From contig CACZZZ010000001.1 in assembly GCA_902785825.1 (NCBI GenBank), forward strand, positions 62,001 through 126,000: a stretch of DNA of 64,000 bases. The letters run 5' to 3'. This DNA is from an uncultured Bacteroidia bacterium. GTDB lineage: Bacteria; Bacteroidota; Bacteroidia; Bacteroidales; UBA932. Below the pieces are notes generated by a model that saw only the letters and a list, made by a program, of their open reading frames with translations, was not told the origin of the DNA and made no database searches. Position numbers and translations under genes: made by a program. This document shows, one piece after another, positions 24,742 through 33,101 of this stretch (its first letter is position 1; every line of letters begins with the position of its first letter).

Positions 24742-26775
24742 ATGTTCCCTTCCTTCCTGGCTGCTTTCCTTTTGTTTATCCAGGCACCGGAGTGTCATCC
24801 TGAGCATAGCGAAGGATCCGACACCCTGAAGGCGGCGATGGTGAGTTCCATCTCCGGTAGCATTATCGTTCCGCAGCGTATCACCTCAGGTGAGCTTAAA
24901 TCAGCCTCGAGCCTGTCTGAGGCGGTCCGTCGTTTCGCTGGGGTCCAACTGCGTGACTATGGTGGAGTGGGAGGCCTTAAGACGGTGAATGTCAGGAGTC
25001 TGGGAAGTGAGCATACGGGCGTGTTCATCGACGGGATCCAGGTTGATAACGCCCAGAACATGCAAGTGGATCTCGGACGATTTTCCCTTTTCGGACTCAA
25101 CTCGGTTAGCCTGTTCTCAGGGCAGAAAGTCGCTCCATTGCAAAGCGCCAAGGAATATTCATCGGCCAGTTCACTCTATCTGGAGAGCGCTGATCCGGTG
25201 TTCAAGGACGGGAAAAGGGATAATTTCTTTTTACGTGCCACAGGCGGGTCTTTCAAGACGGTATCTCCTTCAGCTGTGTGGGAACATCTCCTGCGTGGCG
25301 GCTCGAAACTGAGGCTCTCTGCGGAAGCTCTTTCTTCAGATGGGCGTTATCGCTTTCATGTCAAGGACTTCCGGCAATATCCCGATGGCACGGTGGCTGG
25401 ATATGACACTACCATGATCCGCTCAAACAGTGACATCACAAGCTCGAGGGTTGAGGCTATGCTGTTCAGTCCCGCCTCAGGCGTGGCGTCCTGGAATATT
25501 CACGCCTATTTCTATGGCTCCGGCAGGGGACTGCCAGGCCCGGTTTACAAAAAGGCCGGGGAATATCCTTTGAGTGAGGATAGGCAGACGGATAGGGACG
25601 CTTTCCTGCAGGGAAAATATTATCGTGATCTTGGAGATGTTTGGTCTGTGGCCGGAAGGGCAAAGTTTTCTTTCAGTCACCTGGAATACACGGACTTTCC
25701 GGAAAATCTCCCACGGTCCCTGAGTGGCCCTTCGACTCCGCTCAGGGGCCGGCCGGCCCGGTATAACTACAGGAACCATTCGGCGTACCTGTCGGCCACG
25801 GCGATGGCAAGGATCGGCGGTTCGCTTAAAGTCAACCTCGCTCAAGACTGCCAATATGATTACCTTGATTCCGACCTGAGGGCTTTCGCTTATCCTGGCC
25901 GCTTCTCCTCTTGGAGTTGCGCTTCAGTGATTTTCGGGAAGGACTCTTTCGAGGCCTCCGCTTCGGCTTTGTATCTTGGTGTCCGGGATTCTTTCATAAG
26001 CGGGAACGATCGATCCTCAGCTTTCAGGAGCGCTTTCATGCCCTCGCTCGTGTTCCGGTGGAAACCGGCGGAGAGGTTCACCCTTAATGGTTTCGCCAAG
26101 CGGTCTTTCAGGATGCCGACTTTCAATGACTTGTATTACACCACTGTCGGGACAAAGACTTTGGATCCGGAGGATGCCATCCAGCTGGATCTGGGCGCTG
26201 TCTGGAGCCTTTGGTCAGAGCCTTCAAACCACTTGACCCTAAAGGTTGAAACCTATTGGAACCAACTGAAAAACAAAATAATAGCGGTACCGACATCGAA
26301 CCAGTTCCGCTGGTCGATGTACAATCTCGGGAGAGTTGAGGTGCTTGGGGCGGATTTGACGGCGGAATATTCAAAGAAGTCCGGGACGGTGGAATTAGGC
26401 CTCATCGGAAGATACACCTTCCAGCGCTCCAGAGACAAGTCTGACAAGGAAGCCCTCACATGGAACGGCCAAATCCCGTATATTCCTTTACACAGTGGCT
26501 CGGTGAACCTTTTTGGGGAACATGGCGGATGGAGACTGGATCTCACGGCATTCATGACCGGAGAGCGATTCACCACTTCCGCCAACCTTCCCGCATATCG
26601 CCTTTCGCCCTGGACGACCCTTGACGCCGCCTTGTCCAAGAACCTGTCTATCGCCCGTAACGACCTGACCCTGAAACTATGCCTCAACAATCTCCTTAAC
26701 GAGCAATATGAGATTGTGGATAACTACCCCATGCCCGGATTCAATTTCATGTTGGGAATGGAATATTTTTTCTAA
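24742..26775 (+). CDS. TonB-dependent receptor, BtuB-like size and layout
   Basis: The 677-residue receptor has a short signal (MFPSFLAAFLLFIQA), a plug domain with LRDYGGVGGLKTVNVRSLGS and TGVFIDGIQV, and a 22-strand-type barrel ending in MPGFNFMLGMEYFF with a terminal Phe. It lacks the N-terminal carboxypeptidase-like domain of SusC-type receptors, so it resembles vitamin or metal-complex receptors such as BtuB. It follows the beta-propeller lipoprotein gene by three bases and precedes pnuC. Two palindromic-repeat insertions are read in frame: residues 18-26 (CHPEHSEGS), right at the expected signal cleavage site, and residues about 325-336 in an extracellular or periplasmic turn of the barrel. 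Confidence 0.88.
   Translation: MFPSFLAAFLLFIQAPECHPEHSEGSDTLKAAMVSSISGSIIVPQRITSGELKSASSLSEAVRRFAGVQLRDYGGVGGLKTVNVRSLGSEHTGVFIDGIQVDNAQNMQVDLGRFSLFGLNSVSLFSGQKVAPLQSAKEYSSASSLYLESADPVFKDGKRDNFFLRATGGSFKTVSPSAVWEHLLRGGSKLRLSAEALSSDGRYRFHVKDFRQYPDGTVAGYDTTMIRSNSDITSSRVEAMLFSPASGVASWNIHAYFYGSGRGLPGPVYKKAGEYPLSEDRQTDRDAFLQGKYYRDLGDVWSVAGRAKFSFSHLEYTDFPENLPRSLSGPSTPLRGRPARYNYRNHSAYLSATAMARIGGSLKVNLAQDCQYDYLDSDLRAFAYPGRFSSWSCASVIFGKDSFEASASALYLGVRDSFISGNDRSSAFRSAFMPSLVFRWKPAERFTLNGFAKRSFRMPTFNDLYYTTVGTKTLDPEDAIQLDLGAVWSLWSEPSNHLTLKVETYWNQLKNKIIAVPTSNQFRWSMYNLGRVEVLGADLTAEYSKKSGTVELGLIGRYTFQRSRDKSDKEALTWNGQIPYIPLHSGSVNLFGEHGGWRLDLTAFMTGERFTTSANLPAYRLSPWTTLDAALSKNLSIARNDLTLKLCLNNLLNEQYEIVDNYPMPGFNFMLGMEYFF
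24793..24819 (+). repeat. 27-base palindromic repeat in the TonB receptor N-terminus
   Basis: The core TGAGCATAGCGAAGGAT differs from the rel copy by two bases. It is exactly nine codons long and is read as CHPEHSEGS. It falls directly after the hydrophobic signal segment, where the mature N-terminus would begin. Confidence 0.85.
25715..25750 (+). repeat. Palindromic repeat with a 13-bp stem in the TonB receptor barrel region
   Basis: GGTCCCTGAGTGG and the right arm CCGCTCAGGGGCC pair over 13 positions with two G-T wobbles, leaving a 10-base loop. The right half contains TTCGACTCCGCTCA, the inverse core seen in the thioredoxin-gene cluster. It is read in frame as SLSGPSTPLRG. Confidence 0.8.
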
Positions 26776-26780
26776 ATTTG
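26773..26780 (+). promoter_or_regulatory. -7 promoter box six bases before pnuC
   Basis: TAAATTTG fits TAnnTTTG exactly, overlaps the TonB receptor stop codon and lies six bases before the pnuC ATG. A GTTG 18 bases upstream is a partial -33 element. A transcript from here would have almost no leader. Confidence 0.55.
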
Positions 26781-26786
26781 TACGAT

Positions 26787-27365
26787 ATGGACATCGTGCA
26801 AATCATAGAGATAGTGGCCCTCGTTATGGGCATCCCCTACATGATTCTGGAGGTTCTCCAGAAGAACACCATGTGGTACTTCGGTCTTTTCACCAGCACA
26901 GCCTGCGCCATCCAGTTCTTCCTCGAGAGCAACTGGGCCAACATGGGTCTGAACATCTATTATGTCGGTATGGCCTTCTGGGGCCTTTACCAGTGGCGGA
27001 AAGACAGCTCAGAAGTTCAGGCTGATGTCCATCTCAGGCGCTTGTCTCCAAAAATGGCCATCGTGAGCGCCGCGATATTACTTTTCGGGACCGGTCTTTT
27101 GGTCTGGCTCCTGACAATCCTGAACGACAGCAACCCTTGGCTTGACGCCCTTTCCACCTGCCTGTGTGTTATCGGTATGTTATGGCTGGCGAAATCCATC
27201 CCTTACCACTGGATTCTCTGGGTCATCGGCGACACAATCCTCGTCGTTATGTGCTTCCTTGCGGGAAAATATTGGATGACAGCCCTTTACGTCGCCTATG
27301 TGATAGCATCCTCGTACGGCTTCTTCCATTGGAGGAAGAGGGGAGAGTATGTCCATGATGCCTGA
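26787..27365 (+). CDS. pnuC: PnuC family vitamin transporter (nicotinamide riboside or thiamine)
   Basis: The 192-residue membrane protein has about seven hydrophobic helices and the PnuC signature region LEVLQKNTMWYFGLFTSTACAI with FLESNWANMGLNIYYVGMAFWGLYQW. PnuC proteins carry nicotinamide riboside; close relatives in Bacteroidota (PnuT) carry thiamine and often sit beside a TonB receptor. Sequence here does not decide between them. An upstream TTG would add three residues, but it lies in the promoter box, so ATG at 26787 is chosen. The position after a propeller lipoprotein and TonB receptor suggests one uptake pathway through both membranes. Confidence 0.85.
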   Translation: MDIVQIIEIVALVMGIPYMILEVLQKNTMWYFGLFTSTACAIQFFLESNWANMGLNIYYVGMAFWGLYQWRKDSSEVQADVHLRRLSPKMAIVSAAILLFGTGLLVWLLTILNDSNPWLDALSTCLCVIGMLWLAKSIPYHWILWVIGDTILVVMCFLAGKYWMTALYVAYVIASSYGFFHWRKRGEYVHDA

Positions 27366-27390
27366 ATAAGTATATAATAACCAATATATT

Positions 27391-29550
27391 ATGAAATATT
27401 TTAAGAATATTGTCGCGTCTGCCTTCATGGCTTTCGCTTGCATGTTGCCGTCCGCTGCGCAGCTGCCTTATATGGACAAGAACCTGAGCCCGGAACAGCG
27501 GGCGGAGGATCTCGTCGGGCGGCTCACCCTTAAGGAAAAGGCGTCCTTGATGGATTATAATTCCCAGGCGATTCCCCGTCTTGGAATCAACGCTTACAAC
27601 TGGTGGAACGAGGCTCTGCATGGAGTCGCCCGCAACGGTTACGCCACCATGTACCCGATGCCAATCGGCATGGCCGCTTCCTTCGATCCCCAGCTGATCG
27701 AGGAAGTGTTCACTTCTGTCAGTGACGAGGCTAGGGTCAAGTACCGCCTGGCGCGCACGGTTGAGGATCGTGAGAGCCTTCAGTACGCCGGCCTTACTTT
27801 CTGGACCCCTAATATCAACATATTCAGGGATCCACGCTGGGGCAGGGGAATGGAGACATACGGTGAGGATCCTTACCTGACTGGCGTGCTCGGTTCCGCC
27901 GTTGTCAGGGGACTTCAAGGAGACACCTCCGACGGACATCTCAAGGCCCAGGCCTGCGCGAAGCATTTCGCCGTCCACTCCGGCCCTGAGTCTAAGAGGC
28001 ACACCTTTGACGCCAATGTCTCTGAGAGGGATCTTTGGGAGACCTATCTGGCCGCCTTCAAAGACCTTGTCACAAAGGCGCAGGTGCAGGAAGTGATGTT
28101 TGCCTACAACCGTTTTGAGGGCTATCCTTGCGGCGCTTCAACTAGGCTCCTCCAGGACATCCTGAGAAAGGAATGGGGCTACAAGGGCTTGATAGTCAGC
28201 GACTGCTGGGCTGTCTCTGACTTTGTCGGGGAGCAGTACCACAACTGGGCCAAGACTCCTGTCGAGGCTATTGCCGCGTCGGCTCTCGCCGGCATGGATG
28301 TGGAATGCGGTAATCTGACCAACCTTCTTCCCGAGGCTGTGGAGAAAGGCCTCCTGAAGGAATCTGACCTTGACGAGCATGTCAAGAGGCTTCTGGCCGT
28401 GAGGTTTGCCCTTGGCGAGATGGATTTCGAGTCTCCCTGGGACAATATTCCCGAGTCAGTCCTCCTTTCCGAGGAGCATAAGGCCCAGTCGCTGGACATC
28501 GCCCGCAAGAGCATGGTTCTTCTGAAGAATGACGGCATACTTCCTCTTGCCAAGGACGCGAAGGTGGCCCTCATCGGCCCCAACGCTGCCGACTCTGTCA
28601 TGATGTGGGGCAACTACGAGGGCACTCCTGTCCGTACCGTGACCCTTTACGACGCCATGAAGGAAAGGGTTCCTGATCTGAAATATCTGCGCGCCTGCCC
28701 TCACGCCGCTGAGCTTGAGGAGACTCCGACCGACATCGACGCTGTCGTGGATTCCCTTGACGGCTTTGAGACCGTGATCTTCGCCGGAGGCATCACCCCT
28801 CGTCTCGAGGGTGAGCAGATGGATGATGTGGATATTCCCGGATTCCTTGGTGGGGACAGGACTTCCATAGAGCTCCCCGCAATCCAGAAGCAGCTTGTGA
28901 AAGCCCTTGTGGATGCTGGTAAGAAGGTTATATTCGTGAACTTCTCCGGAAGCACCATCGCCCTCAAGGATGAGGACAAGCTTTGCTCAGCTATCCTCCA
29001 GGCTTGGTATCCCGGTCAGGAGGGAGGTTACGCGGTCGCGGATGTCCTCTATGGCGATTTCAACCCTTCAGGAAGGCTTCCTTTGACTTTCTATGCCGAT
29101 GACTCCCAGGTCAAAGACTTCAACGACTATGACATGGAAGGCAGGACCTACCGTTATTTCCGCGGCACTCCGCTTTATCCTTTCGGATATGGCCTGAGCT
29201 ACACTAACTTCAAATATGGCCGTCCGAAGTTCAAGACTATGGCTGATGGCTCGAAGGCAGTCGTCGTCAGGGTCAAGAACAAGGGCCGCAAGGATGGAGA
29301 CGAGATCGTCCAGCTTTACATCAGCAGGCCTGACGACGCCCAGGGTCCTGTCAAGGCTCTCCGCGGCATGAAGAGGGTCTCCCTTAAGGCCCGCAAGGCC
29401 GCCAAGGTCGTGATCCCGATCGAGGAAGACACCTTCAACTGGTGGGATGCTGAGGCCGGCAGGGTGGTTCCCCGCTCTGGTGAGTATGTGCTCTATGTCG
29501 GTGGCTCCTCCGCAGACTCCGCCCAGAAGACCATCAAGGTCACGATTTAA
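27391..29550 (+). CDS. Glycoside hydrolase family 3, beta-xylosidase/beta-glucosidase type
   Basis: The 719-residue enzyme has a signal peptide (cleavage near PSAAQ), an N-terminal GH3 barrel with WWNEALHGVAR and PRWGRGMETYGEDPYL, the nucleophile Asp271 in GLIVSDCWAVSDF, a second alpha/beta sandwich domain with LKNDGILPLAK, and a C-terminal fibronectin type III-like domain (YPFGYGLSYTNF onward). NWWNEALHG and the SDCWA form are typical of the xylan beta-xylosidase group, so exo-acting xylosidase or arabinosidase activity in the periplasm is likely; beta-glucosidase cannot be excluded. It is followed by a large inverted-repeat region. Confidence 0.9.
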   Translation: MKYFKNIVASAFMAFACMLPSAAQLPYMDKNLSPEQRAEDLVGRLTLKEKASLMDYNSQAIPRLGINAYNWWNEALHGVARNGYATMYPMPIGMAASFDPQLIEEVFTSVSDEARVKYRLARTVEDRESLQYAGLTFWTPNINIFRDPRWGRGMETYGEDPYLTGVLGSAVVRGLQGDTSDGHLKAQACAKHFAVHSGPESKRHTFDANVSERDLWETYLAAFKDLVTKAQVQEVMFAYNRFEGYPCGASTRLLQDILRKEWGYKGLIVSDCWAVSDFVGEQYHNWAKTPVEAIAASALAGMDVECGNLTNLLPEAVEKGLLKESDLDEHVKRLLAVRFALGEMDFESPWDNIPESVLLSEEHKAQSLDIARKSMVLLKNDGILPLAKDAKVALIGPNAADSVMMWGNYEGTPVRTVTLYDAMKERVPDLKYLRACPHAAELEETPTDIDAVVDSLDGFETVIFAGGITPRLEGEQMDDVDIPGFLGGDRTSIELPAIQKQLVKALVDAGKKVIFVNFSGSTIALKDEDKLCSAILQAWYPGQEGGYAVADVLYGDFNPSGRLPLTFYADDSQVKDFNDYDMEGRTYRYFRGTPLYPFGYGLSYTNFKYGRPKFKTMADGSKAVVVRVKNKGRKDGDEIVQLYISRPDDAQGPVKALRGMKRVSLKARKAAKVVIPIEEDTFNWWDAEAGRVVPRSGEYVLYVGGSSADSAQKTIKVTI

Positions 29551-29574
29551 TTCTCTGGAGACGCCATAACTCTC

Positions 29575-29682
29575 TGGAGACACTCCGCTACTGATAATCA
29601 GTTATTCAGGTTAACTCCCATGGTCGTTTTCGGACATGGGAGTTCGCTTATCCCGCTGATTATCAGAAGGCAAGTGTCTCCA
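29575..29682. repeat. Nested 108-base inverted repeat between GH3 and the Rpn gene
   Basis: Three pairs of arms are nested symmetrically. The outer arms are TGGAGACACT (29575-29584) with AGTGTCTCCA (29673-29682). The middle arms are CTGATAATCAG (29591-29601) with CTGATTATCAG (29656-29666). The inner arms are AACTCCCATG (29613-29622) with CATGGGAGTT (29635-29644). The unpaired spacers are equal on both sides (6 and 6, then 11 and 11 bases), and the loop has 12 bases. CTCTGGAGAC is repeated directly at 29553-29562 and 29572-29581. This could be a structured RNA 3' end, a small non-autonomous element or a protein binding site; no open reading frame lies inside. Confidence 0.85.
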
Positions 29683-29693
29683 TATCAAAGAAA

Positions 29694-29750
29694 TGTTTTT
29701 CTGTTTCTTTAGCGTTGTTTTTCTGTTTTTTGTCGTTTTTTCTGTTTAGT
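29694..29750 (+). repeat. T-rich imperfect tandem repeat
   Basis: TGTTTTTCTGTTT recurs at 29694 and 29716, and TTTTTCTGTTTAGT ends at 29750, giving about 2.6 copies of a 21-22-base unit. The block lies 12 bases after the nested inverted repeat and 38 bases before the Rpn start. It could be the U-rich part of a terminator or a flexible promoter region. Confidence 0.7.
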
Positions 29751-29788
29751 CAAGGTACCTTAGCCGAAACTTCTAAACGAAAAGAATT

Positions 29789-30691
29789 ATGGAAAACAGG
29801 ATCACATCACGTTACGCCAATATCCTCTTGGATTACTGGTTCAAGAGATCTTTTGGCAATGAGTCTGGAAAACGGCTCATGATTTTGACTCTCAGGGAGA
29901 TACTCCCGGAGGTAGATATCGAGGACATCACCTACGGCAATAAAGAGCACCCTAATCCTTTCCCTGACAGTCATGGAGTTATATTCGATATCGAGTGTAC
30001 ATCAAGCGACGGATCCAGGTTCATAGTCGAGGTGCAGCTGGCCCGACAGGGCTGGTTCATGGAGAGGGCCCTATTCTACTCCTCGTTTGCGATTCAGGAG
30101 CAGGTTATGCGTGGCCAGGACTCCTACGAGTTTATGCCTGTGTATTTCATTGCGTTGATGGACTTTGAACTTCATCCATCTGGTGACTGTCGGTTCGTTT
30201 ACAGGTATAACTTATTGGATATCAAGACAGGTGAGCTGATGACTGACCGGATTGGTTACACTTTTCTTGAACTCCCCAAGGTGAGAACCATATCAGACCG
30301 ATCCACGAATCTTGAAAAGCTATGCTATGCCTTGCACAATATGACGGTCCTAAGGAGCCGCCCACCGGAGATGGCAGCTGAGATCTTCGAACTCTTGTTC
30401 GATTCGGCGGAAATTGCTAAATTCACGGCTGAGGAGAAAGTCAAATACGAATACGATATGACGACAGAGCGTGACATACGTAACCAGATAGCGTACAGCC
30501 GTGAGGAAGGTCTAGCGGAGGGCCTAGAGAAAGGTCGGGCTGAAGGGAAAGCTGAAGGTCGAGCCGAAGGGAAGGCCGAGGGGAAGGCTGAAGGCAAGGC
30601 TGAAGGCAAGGCTGAAGAGAGGCGTCTTATAGCCCGGAGACTCAAAGAGAAAGGTTTCTCTGACGAGGAAGTGGAATCGATTTTAGATTAA
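29789..30691 (+). CDS. Rpn family PD-(D/E)XK nuclease / putative transposase
   Basis: The 300-residue protein belongs to the Rpn/transposase_31 group. The N-terminal nuclease domain shows the conserved RYANILLDYWFKRSFG start and a PD-(D/E)XK core in VIFDIECTSSDG...FIVEVQL. A helical part follows to about residue 235, and the tail consists of AEGK-type tetrapeptide repeats (about residues 246-275) before a short terminal helix ending EEVESILD. Rpn proteins cut DNA and promote recombination; some act in phage defence, where an internal start makes a C-terminal inhibitor. An in-frame ATG at 30458 (residue 224) could provide such a start. The gene is flanked by a large inverted repeat. Confidence 0.88.
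   Translation: MENRITSRYANILLDYWFKRSFGNESGKRLMILTLREILPEVDIEDITYGNKEHPNPFPDSHGVIFDIECTSSDGSRFIVEVQLARQGWFMERALFYSSFAIQEQVMRGQDSYEFMPVYFIALMDFELHPSGDCRFVYRYNLLDIKTGELMTDRIGYTFLELPKVRTISDRSTNLEKLCYALHNMTVLRSRPPEMAAEIFELLFDSAEIAKFTAEEKVKYEYDMTTERDIRNQIAYSREEGLAEGLEKGRAEGKAEGRAEGKAEGKAEGKAEGKAEERRLIARRLKEKGFSDEEVESILD
30533..30615 (+). repeat. 12-base tandem repeats encoding the AEGK tail of Rpn
   Basis: Units close to GGCTGAAGGCAA recur about six to seven times and give the (A/R)EGK repeats. The later copies are nearly identical, as expected for slippage-prone arrays. Repeat number may vary between strains. Confidence 0.8.
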
Positions 30692-30711
30692 GAAGAAATA
30701 CAAATAGAATC

Positions 30712-31590
30712 ATGAGAATCAAAGCGTTATTGTTGTCAGTCGTTTTGGTGGCAACTGCATGCATGTATCAATGTCGGGCCCAGAAGCCTGAGATCCAGAG
30801 CCAATGGAACGGAGCGAAGGTCGCATTTTTGGGGGATTCCATAACGGATGAGGGGCAGCTGAAGAGCCAGGACATCTACTGGAACCAGCTGGTCAAGATA
30901 TTGGGTATCAAGCCATACTGCTATGGCATCAGCGGCCATACGACTTACAATGTCCTCGGACAGGCGGAGAAGTTGAACGCTGAACATGGACAGGATGTCG
31001 ATGCTATACTCATATTCATAGGGACAAACGATTTCAACTCCTCTTTCCCGCTGGGGGAATGGTTCGAAGAGGGGCAGGCCAAGGTGAACCGGGATGGCGT
31101 GATGACAATCCTCAAGCGCAGGACCCCGGTCATGGAAGGACACGCCACGAGGGCTTACATCAACAAGTTCATGGCTTATCTTAAGCACAATTATCCTACC
31201 AAGCAGGTTATCCTCCTGACCCCGATACATAGGGCCTATTTCAACTGCGCCCCAAACAACATCCAGCAAGACGAGAATCTCGCCAATCCACTTGGCCTGT
31301 TCATCAATGACTATATCAAAGTCATAAAAGAGACTGCGGATGTCTGGGCGGTACCGGTAATCGACCTGGCCAGCATTTCCGGGCTTTATCCCTTGGAACC
31401 GGAGCATGCGAGATATTTCAGGGAGGATGGCATGAAAGTGAAATACACTCCCGAGGAGGCTGCGGCAGCGAAAGCGGGGACAGAGCAGGCCCTTGAGCAT
31501 CATGACCTTCTCCATCCAAACACCGCAGGGCATTTGCGGATGGCATATGCGCTTGCCTATCAGTTGCTTGGTTATCCCGCTCATTTTTAG
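30712..31590 (+). CDS. SGNH/GDSL hydrolase, exported
   Basis: The 292-residue product has an export signal with a possible lipobox (LVATAC, Cys17). SGNH blocks are clear: block I GDSITDEG with the nucleophile Ser, block III GTNDFN, and block V LLHPNTAGH with Asp/His (HHDLLHPN). Family members deacetylate sugars or polysaccharides, or act as lipases. The setting beside GH29 fucosidase (14 bases downstream) suggests a carbohydrate esterase acting on decorated glycans, possibly O-acetylated ones. This is inference from context. Confidence 0.88.
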   Translation: MRIKALLLSVVLVATACMYQCRAQKPEIQSQWNGAKVAFLGDSITDEGQLKSQDIYWNQLVKILGIKPYCYGISGHTTYNVLGQAEKLNAEHGQDVDAILIFIGTNDFNSSFPLGEWFEEGQAKVNRDGVMTILKRRTPVMEGHATRAYINKFMAYLKHNYPTKQVILLTPIHRAYFNCAPNNIQQDENLANPLGLFINDYIKVIKETADVWAVPVIDLASISGLYPLEPEHARYFREDGMKVKYTPEEAAAAKAGTEQALEHHDLLHPNTAGHLRMAYALAYQLLGYPAHF

Positions 31591-31604
31591 ACATTTGATT
31601 GAAA

Positions 31605-33038
31605 ATGAGGTTTTCGTTCCTTTTAGCATGCGCCACCGCTATTGCGATAACAGCTTGCGGCAGGGTCTCCCCACCTGAGCCTTATGGCCCTCTCCCCACT
31701 CCCCAGCAGGTGGAATGGCAGAAGATGGAGATGAATTTCCTGGTCTGTTTCGGCCCAAACACTTTCACTGGGATGGAATGGGGTCTCGGGACGGAGGCTG
31801 AGGATGTTTTCAACCCATCTGACTTGGACTGCGACCAGTGGGCATCCATCGCGAAGGCGGCTGGATTCAAGGGAATGATCATAGTTGCGAAACACCACGA
31901 CGGTTTCTGTCTTTGGCCAAATCCCGAGAGCACCCACACGGTGGCCAGAAGCCCTTGGAAAGGTGGAAAAGGGGATGTCCTGAAGGAAATGTCCGAGGCT
32001 TGCGCATCTCATGGGCTCAAGTTCGGAATCTATATCTCTCCATGGGACAGGAATGACCCGCATTATGGCACCCCCGAGTATAATGACGTCTATGTCAGGA
32101 CGTTGGAGAGCGCTCTGGACGGTCGCTACGGGGAAGTGTTCGAGGAATGGTTCGATGGGGCTTGCGGGGAGGGGCCTAACGGAAAGAGGCAAGTCTATGA
32201 CTGGCCTCGGTTCCATGAGACTGTCCTGAAATATCAGCCCAAGGCGGTGATGTTCAGCGATGTGGGGCCAGGATGCCGTTGGGTCGGGAACGAGAGGGGA
32301 GTCGCCGGGAGGACCAATTGGAGCACATTCCGTCCGGATGGGTTCGCTCCAGGTGCGGGAGCGCCTCCGACTGACACCTTGCAGACGGGGAATATTCATG
32401 GAAATGCCTGGGTACCAGCGGAAACCGATGTCCCGCTCCGCCCCGGCTGGTTCTGGCGGGAAAGCGAGAACGACAAGGTAACGTCTTTAAATGAGCTGTT
32501 AAGCATCTATAACACCAGCGTAGGGCGCAATTCCCTCCTGCTGCTTGGGGTCGCTCCAGATATTACCGGACACATCCACCCCGCGGACTCCGCCCGGATT
32601 CTAGAATTCGGCTCGGCACTAAGGAATATTTTCAGCGTCAATCTCGCTGATGGAGCCAAAGTCGAGGCCTCTTCTTCCCGGGGACGTGTTTTCAAGGCCG
32701 GCAACATCCTTGACGGGGAATATGACTCTTTCTGGGCCGCCAAGGACGGGGTCAACGAGGCCACCCTTACTTTTGAACTCGCCGGAGAAAAAACCTTCAA
32801 CAGAGTCCTGATCCAGGAATATATTCCCTTGGGACAGAGGGTCGAGTCTTTCACTGTGGAAGTTCTCGGCGCTGACGGCAAGTGGAAAGAGATAGCGAAT
32901 GAGACGACTATAGGCTTCAAACGGATAGTCCCAGTGGAGACTGTGACTACCTCAAGAATCAGGGTCTCCCTTTCCTCTTATGCCCCTCCCGTGATCAACG
33001 GCTTCGGTCTTTACCTAGATGAAATCTCTGGTACCTGA
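31605..33038 (+). CDS. Alpha-L-fucosidase lipoprotein, GH29
   Basis: The 477-residue enzyme starts with a lipoprotein signal (lipobox AITAC). The GH29 barrel shows FGPNTFTGMEWG, IIVAKHHDGFCLWPN and KFGIYISPWDRN, and the probable nucleophile Asp184 in EEWFDGACGEG. After about residue 340 a beta-sandwich resembling an F5/8-type C (CBM32) domain follows, with GEYDSFWAAKDG and NRVLIQEYIPLGQRVESF. It removes alpha-linked fucose from glycans. An upstream in-frame TTG at 31599 would add two residues; ATG at 31605 is preferred. It is probably co-transcribed with the SGNH hydrolase. Confidence 0.92.
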   Translation: MRFSFLLACATAIAITACGRVSPPEPYGPLPTPQQVEWQKMEMNFLVCFGPNTFTGMEWGLGTEAEDVFNPSDLDCDQWASIAKAAGFKGMIIVAKHHDGFCLWPNPESTHTVARSPWKGGKGDVLKEMSEACASHGLKFGIYISPWDRNDPHYGTPEYNDVYVRTLESALDGRYGEVFEEWFDGACGEGPNGKRQVYDWPRFHETVLKYQPKAVMFSDVGPGCRWVGNERGVAGRTNWSTFRPDGFAPGAGAPPTDTLQTGNIHGNAWVPAETDVPLRPGWFWRESENDKVTSLNELLSIYNTSVGRNSLLLLGVAPDITGHIHPADSARILEFGSALRNIFSVNLADGAKVEASSSRGRVFKAGNILDGEYDSFWAAKDGVNEATLTFELAGEKTFNRVLIQEYIPLGQRVESFTVEVLGADGKWKEIANETTIGFKRIVPVETVTTSRIRVSLSSYAPPVINGFGLYLDEISGT

Positions 33039-33053
33039 TTATTAGGAGCGCAC

Positions 33054-33083
33054 TTTGTCTGTCGGTTATTATTCTTAACTTTG
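33054..33083 (+). promoter_or_regulatory. Promoter of the amino-sugar kinase-murQ-recR-mntP unit
   Basis: TTTG (33054-33057), 18 bases, then TAACTTTG (33076-33083) fit the Bacteroidota consensus, with 18 bases to the start codon at 33102. The four following genes lie head to tail with small gaps or overlaps and are probably driven from here. Confidence 0.75.
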
Positions 33084-33101
33084 TACGTTTAACAGTCACG
33101 T

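Noticed and set aside
30533..30615. Possible CRISPR-like array
   Set aside because: The 12-base units are adjacent with no spacers and encode a protein tail. No cas genes are present.
30325..30645. Minus-strand frame with Ala/Pro/Ser repeats opposite the Rpn tail
   Set aside because: The repeat pattern is only the reverse reading of the AEGK-coding 12-base repeats.
30736..31629. 297-codon minus-strand frame opposite the SGNH hydrolase
   Set aside because: It covers a clear SGNH gene and carries no domain signature.
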